Shown here: in pieces, positions 12,144 through 23,501 of the stretch
How the letters are laid out: each line of letters begins with the position of its first letter
How positions within the stretch are numbered: position 1 is the first letter of the stretch
Assembly (NCBI RefSeq): GCF_963966145.1
Contig: NC_091056.1
Location: forward strand, 1,178,001-1,242,000
From: Tenebrio molitor
Lineage: Eukaryota > Arthropoda > Insecta > Coleoptera > Tenebrionidae
Direction of reading: 5' to 3'
DNA length: 64,000 nucleotides
Position numbers and translations under genes: made by a program
The notes under the pieces: model-generated
Databases searched by the model: none
Seen by the model: the letters and a program-made list of their open reading frames with translations, nothing else
What the model was told of the DNA's origin: nothing

Positions 12144-12269
12144 CGAGCAGTCCTGATCTCTGTCAGCGACTCTCAGATAATTATTAATCACGAGCGGTCC
12201 TGATCTCAGTCAGCGACCCTCAATTAATTAGCAATCACGAGCAGCCCTGATCTCAGTCAGCGACTCTCA
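12144..12269. repeat. Minisatellite, three units of about 46-48 bp
   Basis: Units begin at about 12144, 12190 and 12238 with cgagcag/cgagcgg, then tcctgatctcagtcagcgac and tctcaattaatta. The units differ at several positions. Weaker copies lie up to 400 bp upstream. Confidence 0.75.
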
Positions 12270-13409
12270 ATACTCTCAATTAATTATTATAAATCATTCA
12301 AAGACTCACCATGCTAATTGTATTTAATTAAGGCCATGATCATCATCAATATTAATTATTAGAATAGGTAAACTCACCACATCACCAACAGAAACAGGTT
12401 ACTCAGTGATACACTCACCTTTCACAAACTCACTTTTGCATAAACTTTAGTAACACATTCCAATTGGATTCTTTACCCTGCACTCTGTCACAGTTCGTCT
12501 TCGACTGACCTAGTCCGCCCTTTAAATACCCTAATAATAAGTATCCAACAATCACGAAATGGGTCTCATGGTCTGACGCTGACAGATTTGTGACGGTCTG
12601 GCCTCTCGCACTATCGGGGTGCGAGAGAGGGTTGTAAATAAAGTCTCGTTACTGTTTTGTGTATCTTCAACTATTTATTCTTGAAGGTCCAAAAAAAGTG
12701 TATAAATCCGTCTAACCTTTGGACGTGATTTAGACATTTGCAAAAGACGAAAACAGAAAAAAATGTGTTTAATCTTTCGTTGTCCTACATAAGATCCTAT
12801 TTTAATTGAATTTTGACTTCTGGCACTAAAAATAATGCATTTTCAGCGGTTATACAGTGTGATTCAAAAGTGGCGCACCAAATCTTTATAACCGTATCGT
12901 ATCGTATACAATACAGTAAGTACCAATTAAATTAAGTGAAGATGACCCGACGCAGTTTCAAGACATCAATCGGCCCTAATTTATTTACATACTACATAAT
13001 TTATCTAAATTAAAAGTTTTTTTTTACTCACCTGCCTGAATTGAACAGTCAAAATGAAAACACACAACACACAATAATTCAACGATTCAGAGTGAAGTGA
13101 ATATAACTTTCCTGCTTTCACACGATAACAATAATCACATCACTGACCGGGGAACTACCAATTGCTGATACAGGCAGAAAATCGGCTAGATCGGGAAACC
13201 TGAGACGACTTCATCCGTCCTGCCGTATTTTACACCGTACGTGCTTCATGACCAAATATTTCATGGGCAAAGTTTTTGCACTCGTCAAAACAACAGTTGC
13301 TGATAAATAAAATATTTTGAATATCTGATTCAATGTATTAAAAACAGAAACTCACGTTATTGAAAAATTTTAAATTATTACTGGAATTTTCAAGTTTCAA
13401 TACTGTAAC
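12270..13409. other. Gene-poor stretch
   Basis: No recognised protein. Near 12853, tacagtgtgattcaaaagtggcgc resembles a TA-flanked mariner-type terminus, but I could not find its partner. Confidence 0.35.
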
Positions 13410-13412
13410 ATG

Positions 13413-13517
13413 GAATCGATGGTCGTTTCGATGATATGCTTTCGACATCGATGTCAAAACATCGATGTTTTCCTACGAAATATCGATGTTCGAAAACCAT
13501 CGAGGAACATCGCCCAG
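13413..13517. repeat. Cluster of ATCGAT palindromes, possible hAT MITE end
   Basis: ATCGAT occurs four times within about 80 bp, mostly as acatcgatgt. The minus strand at the right edge reads TAGTGCTGGGCGATG, resembling hAT-type termini (CAGTGCTGGGC). The opposite end and an 8-bp target duplication were not found, so element status is unproven. Confidence 0.4.
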
Positions 13518-14070
13518 CACTACAGAGCCGTCGACTCATGCTCTGACTGTTTCAATGACTTGAGCCGGTCCAAGGCCGTTTCCGCGAAAGCCTTTGGGAG
13601 GAATTCCCGTTTCAAACGTTCGCAAAAATAGAACCACGAGTTCGTGTCTGGCGTAACGAGACGAAATCATTCACGAACCTCACCGGTCAACAAAATTGTC
13701 ATACCCCGAACCACGTCGAACATAATAGTTGCTTTTCATTTGCCCATTTGAGCAGATTAAATTACTTCACTTAACCTGTCATTTTATTTGTGCCAAAAAT
13801 TGCTCCAATTCTGTGTGAAAGTGTGCTCCTCAGGTAAAATTGGTGTCGTAGATTTTTTACTTACGCAAATACTACTGAAATACGATTGCTTTCCTTATTT
13901 CGCGGTAATATGAGTCAGTATAACTTGCAAATGGAAAGCAACTATTGACAATCATACATGCACTGTTCCTCATCCATAAGCAAATGCAAAATACCTGCTC
14001 TTTTAGCAACTAATGTCATAATTGTGTATCGGTCTGCTAACGCTTTCTCCAGAGCTGTTAAGCATTGTTT
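13518..14070. other. No gene recognised
   Basis: Moderate GC content and no open frame with recognisable domains. It lies between the ATCGAT cluster and a recombinase-like fragment. Confidence 0.35.
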
Positions 14071-14457
14071 TTATGAATTATCCAAAGACTTTAGGTTTTT
14101 GTAGATTCCAATCGACATCAGACAGACTTTGCTGACTCTCCTTCGATTAGAAACAATCGTTCTTGCGAGCTCCGCCTGTCCTAGACGTAGCCACATGTCA
14201 TACGAGTAACCATTTTGCTTCAGATTTTTATAAGCTTTCCTTGCTTCTTGAGCGATATATACTGAAAAGAGTTTTGTATCCTTTGGATTAGGTAACTGGA
14301 TTTGCCATTTTGCCTTTTGATGTGGTCTTGTTCGACCCGCTGCTCTTTCAAAATACACGCCGTAATTATCACAATGAAGAGTTAAAAAAGGATCCTCACT
14401 TTGACAATCAATAAAGTTGTTAAAAAGTCCTTTGCTTAACCCGTAACTACTGACCAC
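14071..14457 (-). pseudogene. Fragment of an uncharacterised protein, possibly tyrosine-recombinase-like
   Basis: An open frame of 128 residues with DPFLTLHCDNYGVYFERAAG near residue 22, then an Arg/Lys-rich segment and ELARTIVSNRRRVSKV near residue 95. I associate this combination with a widespread family of uncharacterised animal proteins that carry a Cys/His-rich N-terminus and an NRRR segment resembling the first catalytic Arg box of tyrosine recombinases (Crypton-like). That link comes from memory of the family and was not tested. The remaining catalytic residues (HxxR, Tyr) are absent here. A possible N-terminal counterpart is the zinc-finger gene at 37171-38539. Confidence 0.35.
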
Positions 14458-14467
14458 ACATTTTTAG

Positions 14468-15064
14468 CCCATACTCACTGAGGTGCGGTCTGAGAAACCA
14501 CTCACTACTAAACAGTGCATAAATAGATAAAATAATAATTTAGGCCCGCTGTGAAGCCCAAGTCTAACATCTGGCGTCTTCCCAAAATCAATCAAAATAA
14601 TAATTTGAACAAATTTATTAAAAATTAAAAAAATTAACGACATTCTTTACAGATTTCTCTTGAGCATTCCAAACACACAGGATTATTACACACTATGCAA
14701 CTGTATGCTGTTTTTCTTTTTTTCACCGGAGGACATGTTCTGCAAAATCGTCATTTAACGCACAAACATGTTTTGGTGATCTAGGTGTGGGGTTCATATT
14801 TTATCGGACAGTAAATTGGCGATTAATATTTCACGTTTCCACTGACCAGCGGTATCTCAGACCTCACGTCGCACAAGGAAGTTCTTAGTGGCAGATAACA
14901 AACCAAAAAAGACGCCCACACACAAACCAGAGATGACTAAACCATTTGCAAAACTCTAAATTACACATAGCTAGAAGCGCAAAACTGCTGACTAATTAAT
15001 TTGCCGGAAATTCAAATTTTAATTTCTTCCAGGGTCTCACAGACCGCACGTCAGTATTCAAAGG
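14468..15064 (-). mobile_element. piggyBac-derived remnant with TTAA-type ends
   Basis: The left end, after TTAG (14464-14467), reads cccatactcactgaggtgcg. The right end, before TTAA (15065-15068), is in reverse complement ccttt..actgacgtgcggtc. The two are similar over about 25 bp around the shared core gtgcggtctg. Inside, 14635-14765 encodes on the minus strand the Cys-rich tail of a piggyBac transposase: FCRTCPP, SCIVCNNPVCLECS, ICKEC, then a stop. It is therefore a deletion derivative that kept only the 3' end of the gene. The left target site has drifted from TTAA to TTAG, or my boundary is off by a base. Confidence 0.65.
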
Positions 15065-15581
15065 TTAAGTACGAATTTGACAAAGCCTTAACAAGAATCG
15101 TAATAGCCGACCGCAAAACCTGAGGTAGCGACGGTTTTCCAAATTCTCCAGTGTCATCGTTCAAAGTGCAAAGTCTATAAACTGCTTCTAGAACACTATG
15201 GTAACAGGTACCGTACCGTTGTCTTATTGGTTGGGCTTCTCGAGCTACTCGCAAAGTCTCTTCAAATGTAGTAGACCACACTTCTTTATTGTCTTTTATC
15301 TTTGAATCTGGTAATCGTTTGAGGATTTGGTTTCGATCTAAGGATATGATGCCACATGCCCTAAACCCAGAGATTGCATTTGTTTTTGAATTTTCTAAGC
15401 TGTTCAATGTTTTATTCAATTGAACAGGAAACAATGACTCGGGCAATGTGCCACGATTTCTTTTCTTCCAATCTAACAAATTTTTTCGCCATGCTTGCTT
15501 AAGGGGACGAAAATAGGCACCGGCAAGTTTCTGCGTGAGATGGGTGCTGTTAGGAGGCAACAGCACAAACTTTATATTATT

Positions 15582-16086
15582 TTATTTCCCTCCACCACCC
15601 GGCGGTACGGCAATTTTGCCGGAGTACATACACTATTACAGATATTACTATCAAATAATAGTACAGAGCTAATCAAGATAATTACCGGCGTCTCGCCTCC
15701 ACATTTTGACTTTGTTGTGTTTTTATATTATGTTCTATGTCAATGTTAAAAGGAGGTTCCTCACGATATGACATGAGTATAATAATATACCTTTTTGAAT
15801 TTCAACTACCAATTTGTTCCCTAAATCCAGAATTTTTAAATTTTGAAAAAAGATTGCGATACTATTCCCGTTGCTGAAATTAGAAGTGGTAAATGCGATT
15901 TTTTTTAAACACCAAAGATTTCTCATAGCAACGGAGAACTCTAAATATTTATTAATTTTTGTGTTACATATATGTCTGTGTTATATTGTGTGAATTTGGA
16001 ACAGCTATATCTAAAAGATATGGTTGCTTTTGTTGTTTATTTAAAATAATAATGTCTGGTCTGTTATGCTTAAAATGAAAATATTA
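15582..16086 (-). mobile_element. R4/Dong-type LINE, 5'-truncated copy 2
   Basis: It has the same 3' untranslated region as copy 1 (ccaccacccggcggtacggc at about 15592) and the same C-terminal coding end (MRNLWCLKKI, then NLKILDLGNKLVVEIQKGI). It is truncated near the RPDIIIL endonuclease motif. The 8-bp sequence atattatt occurs at both edges (15574-15581 and 16087-16094) and may be the target duplication. On one side lies the pogo transposase, on the other the LINE fragment J2, so it inserted at or near the J2 3' junction. Confidence 0.7.
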
Positions 16087-16094
16087 ATATTATT

Positions 16095-17325
16095 ATACAC
16101 TGTCCGACAGACGAATCCAATTACGGGGCAGGAAACTTTACGTCGTTCAGTAATCACCTGTAAATAAATTGTCTTGCGGCTCATTATAATAAGTGCACAT
16201 TTGGTGCAAAGGTGAAAACTTCAAAACATTCGTTCTGGGTATAGATATCTAACAAGCTCTCGATTGGCGAGTTCCTTTGTTAGGCACATGAAGAGAAATC
16301 TGACTTAGCAAGTCAGGACAGTCAATTTTGTATTTGATCAACTTTTTTTTTTAATTCATTGAAACATTTGTTCTCCTGGTGTAAAGGTCAAGAAAGCCAA
16401 ACCTTTTAAGTAAATTCTGTTGAGAATAACCTCTTTCAGGATAGACACCATCAGTCTTAAATGCTAAAAATTTGAGAAAGCGACGTTGAATAGTTTCAAC
16501 TTTATCCACATATCTCTGATAACTTGGATCCCAAATGATGCTGCCATACTCAAGTTTTGATTTTACGTATGCACAATATAAGAGTTTTAAGGTGTCAATA
16601 TTTCTGAGGTGCGTAGAACACCTTATAATAAAGCCAAGTGCCTGAAATGCTTTTGTAACGACAACGTTTATATGTGGAACAAAGGACAATTTGTTGTCAA
16701 ACGTAATACCTAAATCAACAACCGATTCAACTCTTGCTAATTTCACGTTATTAATTCTATATTCAAACTCAATGATGTTGATTTTGTGCGTAATGGACAT
16801 TACAGTACACTTTTTCAGATTTAGATCTGATTTATTTTCAGGACACCATCGACTGAGTTTGAGTAAGTCATCTTGAAAATGCACAGTTACTAATGGTAGA
16901 GATTTCACGGTACAACTTAAAATCGTCAGCAAATAGCAGTTTCAAAGATGATAAGCCATTGACTATATCATTGATAAGAGTCGAAAAAAAGAGGGGTCCC
17001 AATACAGATCCTTGAGGAACACCTGAAGTTGGAATAATTTCCTTAGATTTGAATCCCTTATAGAAAACATACTGCTTCCTTTCAGTTAAGTAAGACTTAA
17101 AAAAAGTTAACAAAGAAGCAGAAAACTTAAAACTGTGCAATTTAGAGGGAAGAATATTGTGATCTAATCTGTCAAAGGCTTTTGAGAAATTCGTATAAAT
17201 CACATCAACCTGCTTTCTATCATCAATACACTCAGCTGAAAACTGGGTAAAGCAGTAAAGGTTCGAGATTGTAGAGCGTTTCAGAAAGAAACCATGATCA
17301 CAGTTGGATAAATGGTTATATTTTT
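16095..17325 (-). mobile_element. Jockey-group LINE fragment (J2): RT C-terminal half
   Basis: From 17315 down the minus strand reads GFFLKRSTISNLYCF, NFSKAFDRLDHN, TSGVPQGSVLGPLFF and LLFADDFKLY (RT catalytic box as FADD), then a frame change and YVKSKLEYGSIIWDP, with the C-terminus reaching about 16160. These are the middle and late RT motifs of a Jockey-type ORF2, matching those of J4. The 5' part was lost by truncation at the junction with the pogo transposase. It is flanked by pogo coding sequence on the right and by R4/Dong copy 2 on the left. Confidence 0.8.
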
Positions 17326-18245
17326 TTTTTCACATTGTTCAATGACAAAAGTGGATATGTGGCTGGCAAGGTTGTCACCAATTAAGACCTTTTTACCATC
17401 ACGTCATCGTAGATGTTCCAAAGTAATCTTTGTGAACCACCTTTCAAACAGGAATCCATCAAACCATCCACTTTTACTGCTATCATATAAGGCCCCTCGG
17501 CCATTGTCAGTCCATGTATCGTAGACATGTTTTGATTTGTGGACAATGTGTAGAGGTAATAATGTCCTATCACCATCAATAGAAAACATAACTGATGTAT
17601 TACTTTTAGTTGCATCAATAATTCTTTCTGAATGCACCCTTTCTGACTATGACAGTTTGTTGTCCAGGGTCATCGGACATGTTAGTTTCATCAAAGTTAA
17701 TGATGTTTTCAGGAGGCACGTTTGCTAATGTGACCTCCAAGTTATCAAAATAAAAATTAATGGTTTCAGCAGATACCATGGCTCGAGCTTTTTTTATATT
17801 TTCTGACAAACGGTCAGATAACATCCCCTTATGTCGACTAAGGAGGCCCTTTAGCCACATACGACAAGGCAAACTATTATTAAATTTTTTTATTCTCACA
17901 CCTTTTCGATCAAAAAATCGTTTAATAATATGTTGCATGTGCGTGAAGGGGAATCCCCATTCAGCGGCTAGTAAGAGGCCGTTTGCTATGTGCATTTCGT
18001 CTTCTGCGGAAAAAAACTGTTTGTGCCCCATATTTCCTAATATTCTTACCATGATATTTTCTGTGAATGGTCGATTTTGACACAGAATATTTTTCTGCCG
18101 CTGCACATATGCTCAGTTTTCCATTTGCAACATCTGTTATGGCATGGCTTTTTCTCCTGCAGAAAAGCAGCATATTTTCTTGCATTACACGGGGCCTAAT
18201 ATAATAATTTGGCATTGTTTGGTAGTTGTCCCAAGTCACCTGCAA

Positions 18246-18719
18246 AATGTAGTCTAATTACATTTTTTTTTAAAGTTAGGTTAAGATTTTAATAAAAGTT
18301 AAATACAACAAGGTGCATCTCGAGGAAACATGCCGATTGTTATAGTAAATGAAATAGGAGCTTACCATGTAATATTTGAAAAAAGTTATGTGGAGTTGTA
18401 CACAAACATTATGACATGCGAATTATAACCAAAAAGGTCGGCTTTTGAAAAAGTGAATTCGTAATTGTGCAGTTATGGAGCTATAAAATATAGAAAACCC
18501 GGCTGCACTACCTGCTGCAGTGTTGGTAAGTGTGAGCAATGCATGTTGGAGGTTGTTTATACATCAAAATATCATCAAAAACGTCAAAATCGCAAAAATC
18601 GTTGATTAATGAAAAATAGTGTATTAATGAGGTCCATTAATGTACTATATTTTAGACAAAATAATTCATTAATATTGAAATTAACAAGCGGTCGACGGAA
18701 AAATATTATAATTATTATC
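18246..18719. other. AT-rich spacer, no gene
   Basis: It lies between the pogo HTH start and the gypsy integrase tail. No pogo terminal repeat could be identified in it. Confidence 0.4.
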
Positions 18720-19617
18720 TTTATTATATTTTTTTAATCTGTTAAAATGGACTTTCACATGTTTCCTGTTGACTAAAATTGTGCAATTTACATCTGAATC
18801 TACTGAAATTATTTCATATGGGCCTTTGTAAATAGGTTTGAGCTTTTTACATTTATCAATTGTTGAACTCTCGTCTTCTAAAAGTACAAGGTCTCAACTG
18901 CAAAATTTTGAATATTTTTATTTCTATCGTAATATAATTTGGATTTTTGTTTGTTTGAAAGCAGATTATTTCTCGCAGCTTCGTGACAATGCTGTAGTTT
19001 TGATTTTAAGTCTAGTAGATAATCATAATTATAAAATGTTTGTAGATGTCTTTTTACTGCTGAAGGCAAAATGGCTGAACGACCGTACCTTAATTCGAAT
19101 AGAGTAAATGTCGTTGCAGTGTGAGGAGTGGTATTATAAGTAAATGTCGCAAAGGGCAAAAATTCGTCCCAATTATTGGCGTCTTAGTTAATGAAACTTC
19201 CAAGTATTCATTTATTGTTCTATGTGACCTTTATACACTTCTTTCAGTTTGAGGAAGATAACTTGTACTATGTAGCTTAATTGATAAAAGTTTATAAATA
19301 TCTTAGAATAATTGTGCCATAAAATTTGTACCTTGATCGCTGAGGATGGAATCGGGCGTTCCATATTGACAAATAACATTGGTAACGAAACTTTTTGGAT
19401 TCTTAATTGGGAATAGGTGATGCTACTAACAATTTACTTAAATCGTCTGTTATAGTTAAAATATATTTGTTAACTTTTTCGGTAATAGGAAATGGACCGG
19501 TAATGTCTAGTGCTACTTTTTCAAATGGCTTGCGAGCTGTACTGGTAATTATCATTGGCATTTTCGTCTTTGTTGAGCTTTTATTCTTTTGATATTTGTC
19601 ACAAGTTTTTGTGTAGA
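18720..19617 (-). pseudogene. Ty3/gypsy integrase fragment
   Basis: On the minus strand, CDKYQKNKSS ends the zinc-binding region, then KVALDITGPFPI gives the first catalytic Asp. The segment DSILSDQGTNFMAQLF (about 19305-19360) carries the second Asp. The distal catalytic region FATFTYNTTPHTATTFT and a C-terminal stretch KPIYKGPYEIISV and HVKVHFNRLKKY follow to about 18725. This is the standard order of gypsy-type integrase. Frame changes near 19165 and 19270 break it, and RT/RNase H are missing upstream. At 19618 the sequence switches abruptly to unrelated DNA beginning aggagagcggggccaattgg. Confidence 0.75.
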
Positions 19618-20079
19618 GGAGAGCGGGGCCAATTGGCCCACTTTTTGGTTTTCAATTTTTTTCTTTTAGATCGAGTGTCCTAATCGAAATTGAAAGTTAC
19701 AGTTGAAAACCTACATCTTTCAGGTATCTTATACTGGTGTTCTTTAATACTTATAACTGTTAGATTAACCAAAAAATGTAAAAATTGCAAAAAGCACTGG
19801 CCCTTTGAGGCATTCAAAAAAAATCTGTCTTGATAATAATAAAATTTAGTTCATAAAATACAACCTCCCTGGGTTTTTCTCCATTAAAAAATTACGGAAA
19901 GATTTATAATCGTTGAAAATTGTTCCTACAAAATTCACAAATTATTGCAAACATTGAAATATCAAGTGAAGCAATTGTTTCCAATAACCAAAGATCACTG
20001 CCTGCTTGGTTTTATGTTCGTTTATGTTTAATGTATTAAAACAAAAAAAATTAATTTAATTTTCGTACAAAAAATATTG
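19618..20079. other. Non-coding, possible transposon end
   Basis: It begins tagaggagagcggggccaat then tggcccac, which resembles the ends of insect pogo-like elements. I could not locate a partner end. The rest is AT-rich without coding content. Confidence 0.35.
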
Positions 20080-20207
20080 TACGAACCACTTGCGTGAAGA
20101 CGTCTTCCGTTCATTCGCGCATTAATTAAAGGCACTCGCTCCTTCGTCGCTCGCGCTTTAAAAAATGCGCACATGCGAGAACATCGTCTTCCCGCACTTG
20201 GTTCGTA
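20080..20207. repeat. 128-bp foldback (inverted repeat) sequence
   Basis: The left edge tacgaaccacttgcgtgaag pairs with the right edge, whose reverse complement is tacgaaccaagtgcgggaag. Similarity continues inward (cgcgcattaattaaag against tgcgcattttttaaag). The element is much more GC-rich than its surroundings. It may be a small foldback MITE. No clear target duplication was seen. Confidence 0.6.
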
Positions 20208-20641
20208 AATAACTATTTCACCTAGCAACGAAAGATTTTCTTTGATTTCATTGGTTAACGTAGACAGACGATTTTCAATTTTCATAGCAACCGTTGAAAA
20301 ATGAGAACTCGGATCGTCGCATCGGACAAAATAATTTAATTAATAATTATTATTAGAAAGGGTTTTAACGTATCTAGTAGTGAAAAAAATAATATATACA
20401 CCACGGTAGAGAAGACAATTTTAAACCTCGCTTCTTTATTCCTCGGCTTAAAAAAATGTCTTCTCTACCTCAATTTCTCTTGCTTGAAATTTTGCAAATA
20501 TGTCTACATGGGGCATTATCTTGTAAAATAAATTTAGCCAGCAAACGAAACTATTGCTGGTAAGAATTTTTAAATGGCCTGATGCTTGGTTAATAGTACT
20601 GGCATTTTTACTTTGATTTAAAAATTTTCGCATTGTTTCTA

Positions 20642-21101
20642 CAGGGTGTCCCAAAAATGGCGTACTAACGGTGCACTACGGTGTACAAGAGATTACCGTA
20701 AACGCCAGAAAAATGTTAAAAAAATTCTATTGGACTTATTTTCTGATTTGGCGCTCTTTGAAAGTGGCACCAAGCAGGTCAATTATTTTGAAATATGTGT
20801 ATGAAATTGTCATGACAGCTACGTCTAATCGTACAAGATCACTCACTACCAATATCTAATCCTGCATAATAGAGAATTTAGAAGCTTTGGAAATCGAAAA
20901 AATTATTTTAAATCCTCTACGGTACCATTGCAAGGTAATGATGTATGAATATATCTTTATTTACATTGTATTATCGTTAATAATAATAATAAAAATAATT
21001 GATTTTTTTGTCGGAAACATTTTTTCCATCTTTTTTTCATGTACATTTAAACATTCTCGATAAGGTAGTAAGTAGTTTGTACGCCATTTTTGGGACACCT
21101 G
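20642..21101. mobile_element. 460-bp mariner-type MITE
   Basis: The left end cagggtgtcccaaaaatggc and the reverse complement of the right end, caggtgtcccaaaaatggcg, match over about 24 bp apart from one missing G. TA flanks both ends (20640-20641 and 21102-21103). It has no coding capacity. Removing it with one TA rejoins the hAT frame as EHREDLI-ETMRKF. Confidence 0.85.
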
Positions 21102-22410
21102 TATAAGATCCTCCCTGTGTTCAAATACAGTGCAACAACAAAATATACGGATATTGGTGTTTGCAGAAGCAGCATTTAACATGACCAAATTCAACTGATG
21201 TGCTTAACAATGTACGTAGGCAGCGTGTTCATAAGTTTGTTTACAATTGCTTGCACCCCGTTAGACGACCCGCTCATGACTGCTGCACCATCATATGTTT
21301 GAGCAATAAGTTTTTTTTTAATCATCTTTGACATGCTTTTCAAGCTCTGTAAGAATAACCGAAGACAAGGTTCTTGCATCGTGATCTGAAGGGCTTAAAA
21401 AATCCCAAAATCTTTCAACCGGCTTTCCTCTAACTATATATGTATCTAAAAACGATTGCCATTTGAAATATATTTGAAACATCACTGGTTTCGTCAGCTA
21501 TTACAGCCGAGTAATCGGCTTCATTAATTTCCTTAAAAATTTCTTCTTGACACACACTAAACATTGTTAGCAAAATTTCATTTTGGACAGTTGGACAGTC
21601 CCCTTAAAAACCGTAGCTTTTTCTAAATGCTCTTTTAGAGCAACGTCCAATTCGGCACTAAAATTAATTAATCCACGGAAAACTCCTGGATTAGAAGAGG
21701 AGGTGGACTCGTCATGTCCTCTCAATGCGAGCTCGAAAGCCCCACAAAAACGCACACAATTAATTATAATGTTTAAAATGTACCGATTATGTCTCACTTT
21801 TTCATTTTGCAATTCAATGTTTCGACGATATGCACTATCCAATTGAGCTGCAATGTTCACAGTTCCAAAAAGTGAAAATTGCACAACATTTTTCATATGT
21901 TTAGCTGACTGTATATGCTTCTTAACTCGGTCGCCTAAATGATTCAAATCTGTGAAACCTATTTTTGTCCACGATTCTTCTCCTCCAAATAACAAGCAAG
22001 GGAAACAAAAAAAGAGCATTTTTTACATCACAACCACAAATCCACGGATGTTTATTGTAAATGTCTGGATTAAATGTTCTATTCAATGTTCGTTTTTTAC
22101 TTGAAACGGCTTGCTTTATGTTTAAGTTTGGAGTAGGGTAAGCGGTACAGTTATTGGCCCCTTAAGGTTTTAAAGCTTTTATTATTATATAGTAAAATAT
22201 GAAAATTACAATTGTCAATTGTTTGTATTTAAATGAATCTTATATGTTTATAAGTAACTGTAAGCTAATTTGGAATAACAATGGTTATTTAAATAATTTA
22301 CGGCTAATTTTAAACCACACAATGAACACGAAGTTCAGTTATTGGCACCTCCGAAACTATTATTGGCATTCAACTTACGAGTGATTGGCCCATGTCTCAG
22401 GGGTAGGTAC

Positions 22411-23081
22411 TGTTACAACCCTTCTTATTAAGAAGCCCAGGGTTTGTACATAACGCTGTGTAACTCCGCAGGGGGGGAAATAGTTTTACGCATGTGCTTG
22501 ATTTGACTGGTATATTGTTCAGCTGATCTTCATATGGTTCACACTGTGGATCGCTGGGTTTCCGGTGCTGGGTCGCAGGTGGACAGCTCCGTGCTCGCCC
22601 GGAGCAGTCTCCGGCTAGGGTCGATGTCGGGGCTGGATGATGTGGGCCGGTGGCCTTGGTTATTGCTGGGTGATGGGTCCAGGTGGACCTGGGGGAGGAA
22701 ACGGCGTCTCTCGTCCCCGGTAATGGTACTGCTGACGGTGAAGCCTGCTCACCACAAAATGGCATGGTTGTTACTTTCGGAGAGATAAGAAGTTTCAACT
22801 TACTCTTTCGGTCTGGTGACCCCCCTTGATCCGCTCAACGGCGATATATACTACGAGTGTCCCAGGGTTGATCCGCACGACGGCGATGACGCAAACCTTT
22901 TTCCCGGATTTTGTCACGATTATCCTGGGACACTAATTCGCGGCGGATCTACCGTTGATGTTACTTGCGCCGACAGTGTTCAAGTGACCAAATCCCTCTC
23001 TCCCCCACGCTGACCCGTCATTTGCCCTCACCAACCGTCGTACGATGGTCCTAATGTGGTGGTACATTAGACCTCGTAACA
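22411..23081. mobile_element. Solo LTR, 671 bp, with 4-bp target duplication
   Basis: It starts tgttacaacc and ends cctcgtaaca, giving the TG...CA ends and the perfect 6-bp terminal inverted repeat TGTTAC/GTAACA expected of an LTR. The 4-bp sequence gtac flanks it on both sides (22407-22410 and 23082-23085). It is much more GC-rich than the surrounding pogo sequence. No internal retrotransposon genes are adjacent, so it is a solo LTR left by recombination. The superfamily is probably Ty3/gypsy, judged only from the 4-bp duplication. Confidence 0.75.
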
Positions 23082-23501
23082 GTACTTATGGCTTAGATGT
23101 ATTATTTTGATAATAGAAACGAGGAAAACTTATAAAAAAATATCCTTACTCAATTTTCCACCCTTTTACATTTCATGCAACGACAAATTCTTATAAAAAA
23201 AAATTATTGAAAAAATAACAAAGTTCTTATTGAAAATTCTTGGTTAGATAAGTTATAAAAAAGTACAAACTTACGTTGCTATTAAACATAATCAAAAATT
23301 AAAATTGATTGTTTTTTTAAACCTTAAACAAGTTAAACATTAAAATTTGTTGTCATTTGATTGATGTAAATTAAGTGTTTTCATACATTTAACGTGATAT
23401 TGCCTTTTGAAATTTAAACACTAAACCATAATTAGATTTTGTCAAATTATTTGTGCAACTAAAGCAAAGACCAAATGTTTGGATGGGATTTTTTTCCAGG
23501 G

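Larger units (their letters stand above)
15066..18245 (-). pseudogene. pogo-type transposase (copy a), split by two LINE fragments
   Basis: The N-terminal psq/CENP-B-like HTH is at about 17960-18245 (SICAAAEKYSVSKSTIHRKY). The middle HTH and first catalytic Asp are at 17615-18106 (NIINFDETNMSDDPG). The second Asp is near 17350 (VLIGDNLASHIS). The domain then breaks off at 17325 and resumes at 15581 with NNIKFVLLPPNSTHLTQKL. The final DDE box, normally QPLDVAYFRPLK, reads QKLAGAYFRPLK, so the third catalytic Asp is replaced by Ala. Frame changes near 17635 and 18100 add further damage. It is inactive both by insertion and by substitution. Element ends were not found. Confidence 0.75.

Noticed and set aside
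12520..12680. Possible LTR start (tgtgacggtc with upstream TATA-like tttaaatacc)
   Set aside because: No matching CA end, duplication or second copy could be found within the window.
12853..12880. Mariner-type end tacagtgtgattcaaaagtgg
   Set aside because: Only one end is visible, so no element can be delimited.
22397..23013. Open frames on both strands across 22397-23013
   Set aside because: They are inside or across the boundary of the 671-bp solo LTR; there is no domain and no codon-level conservation to judge by.
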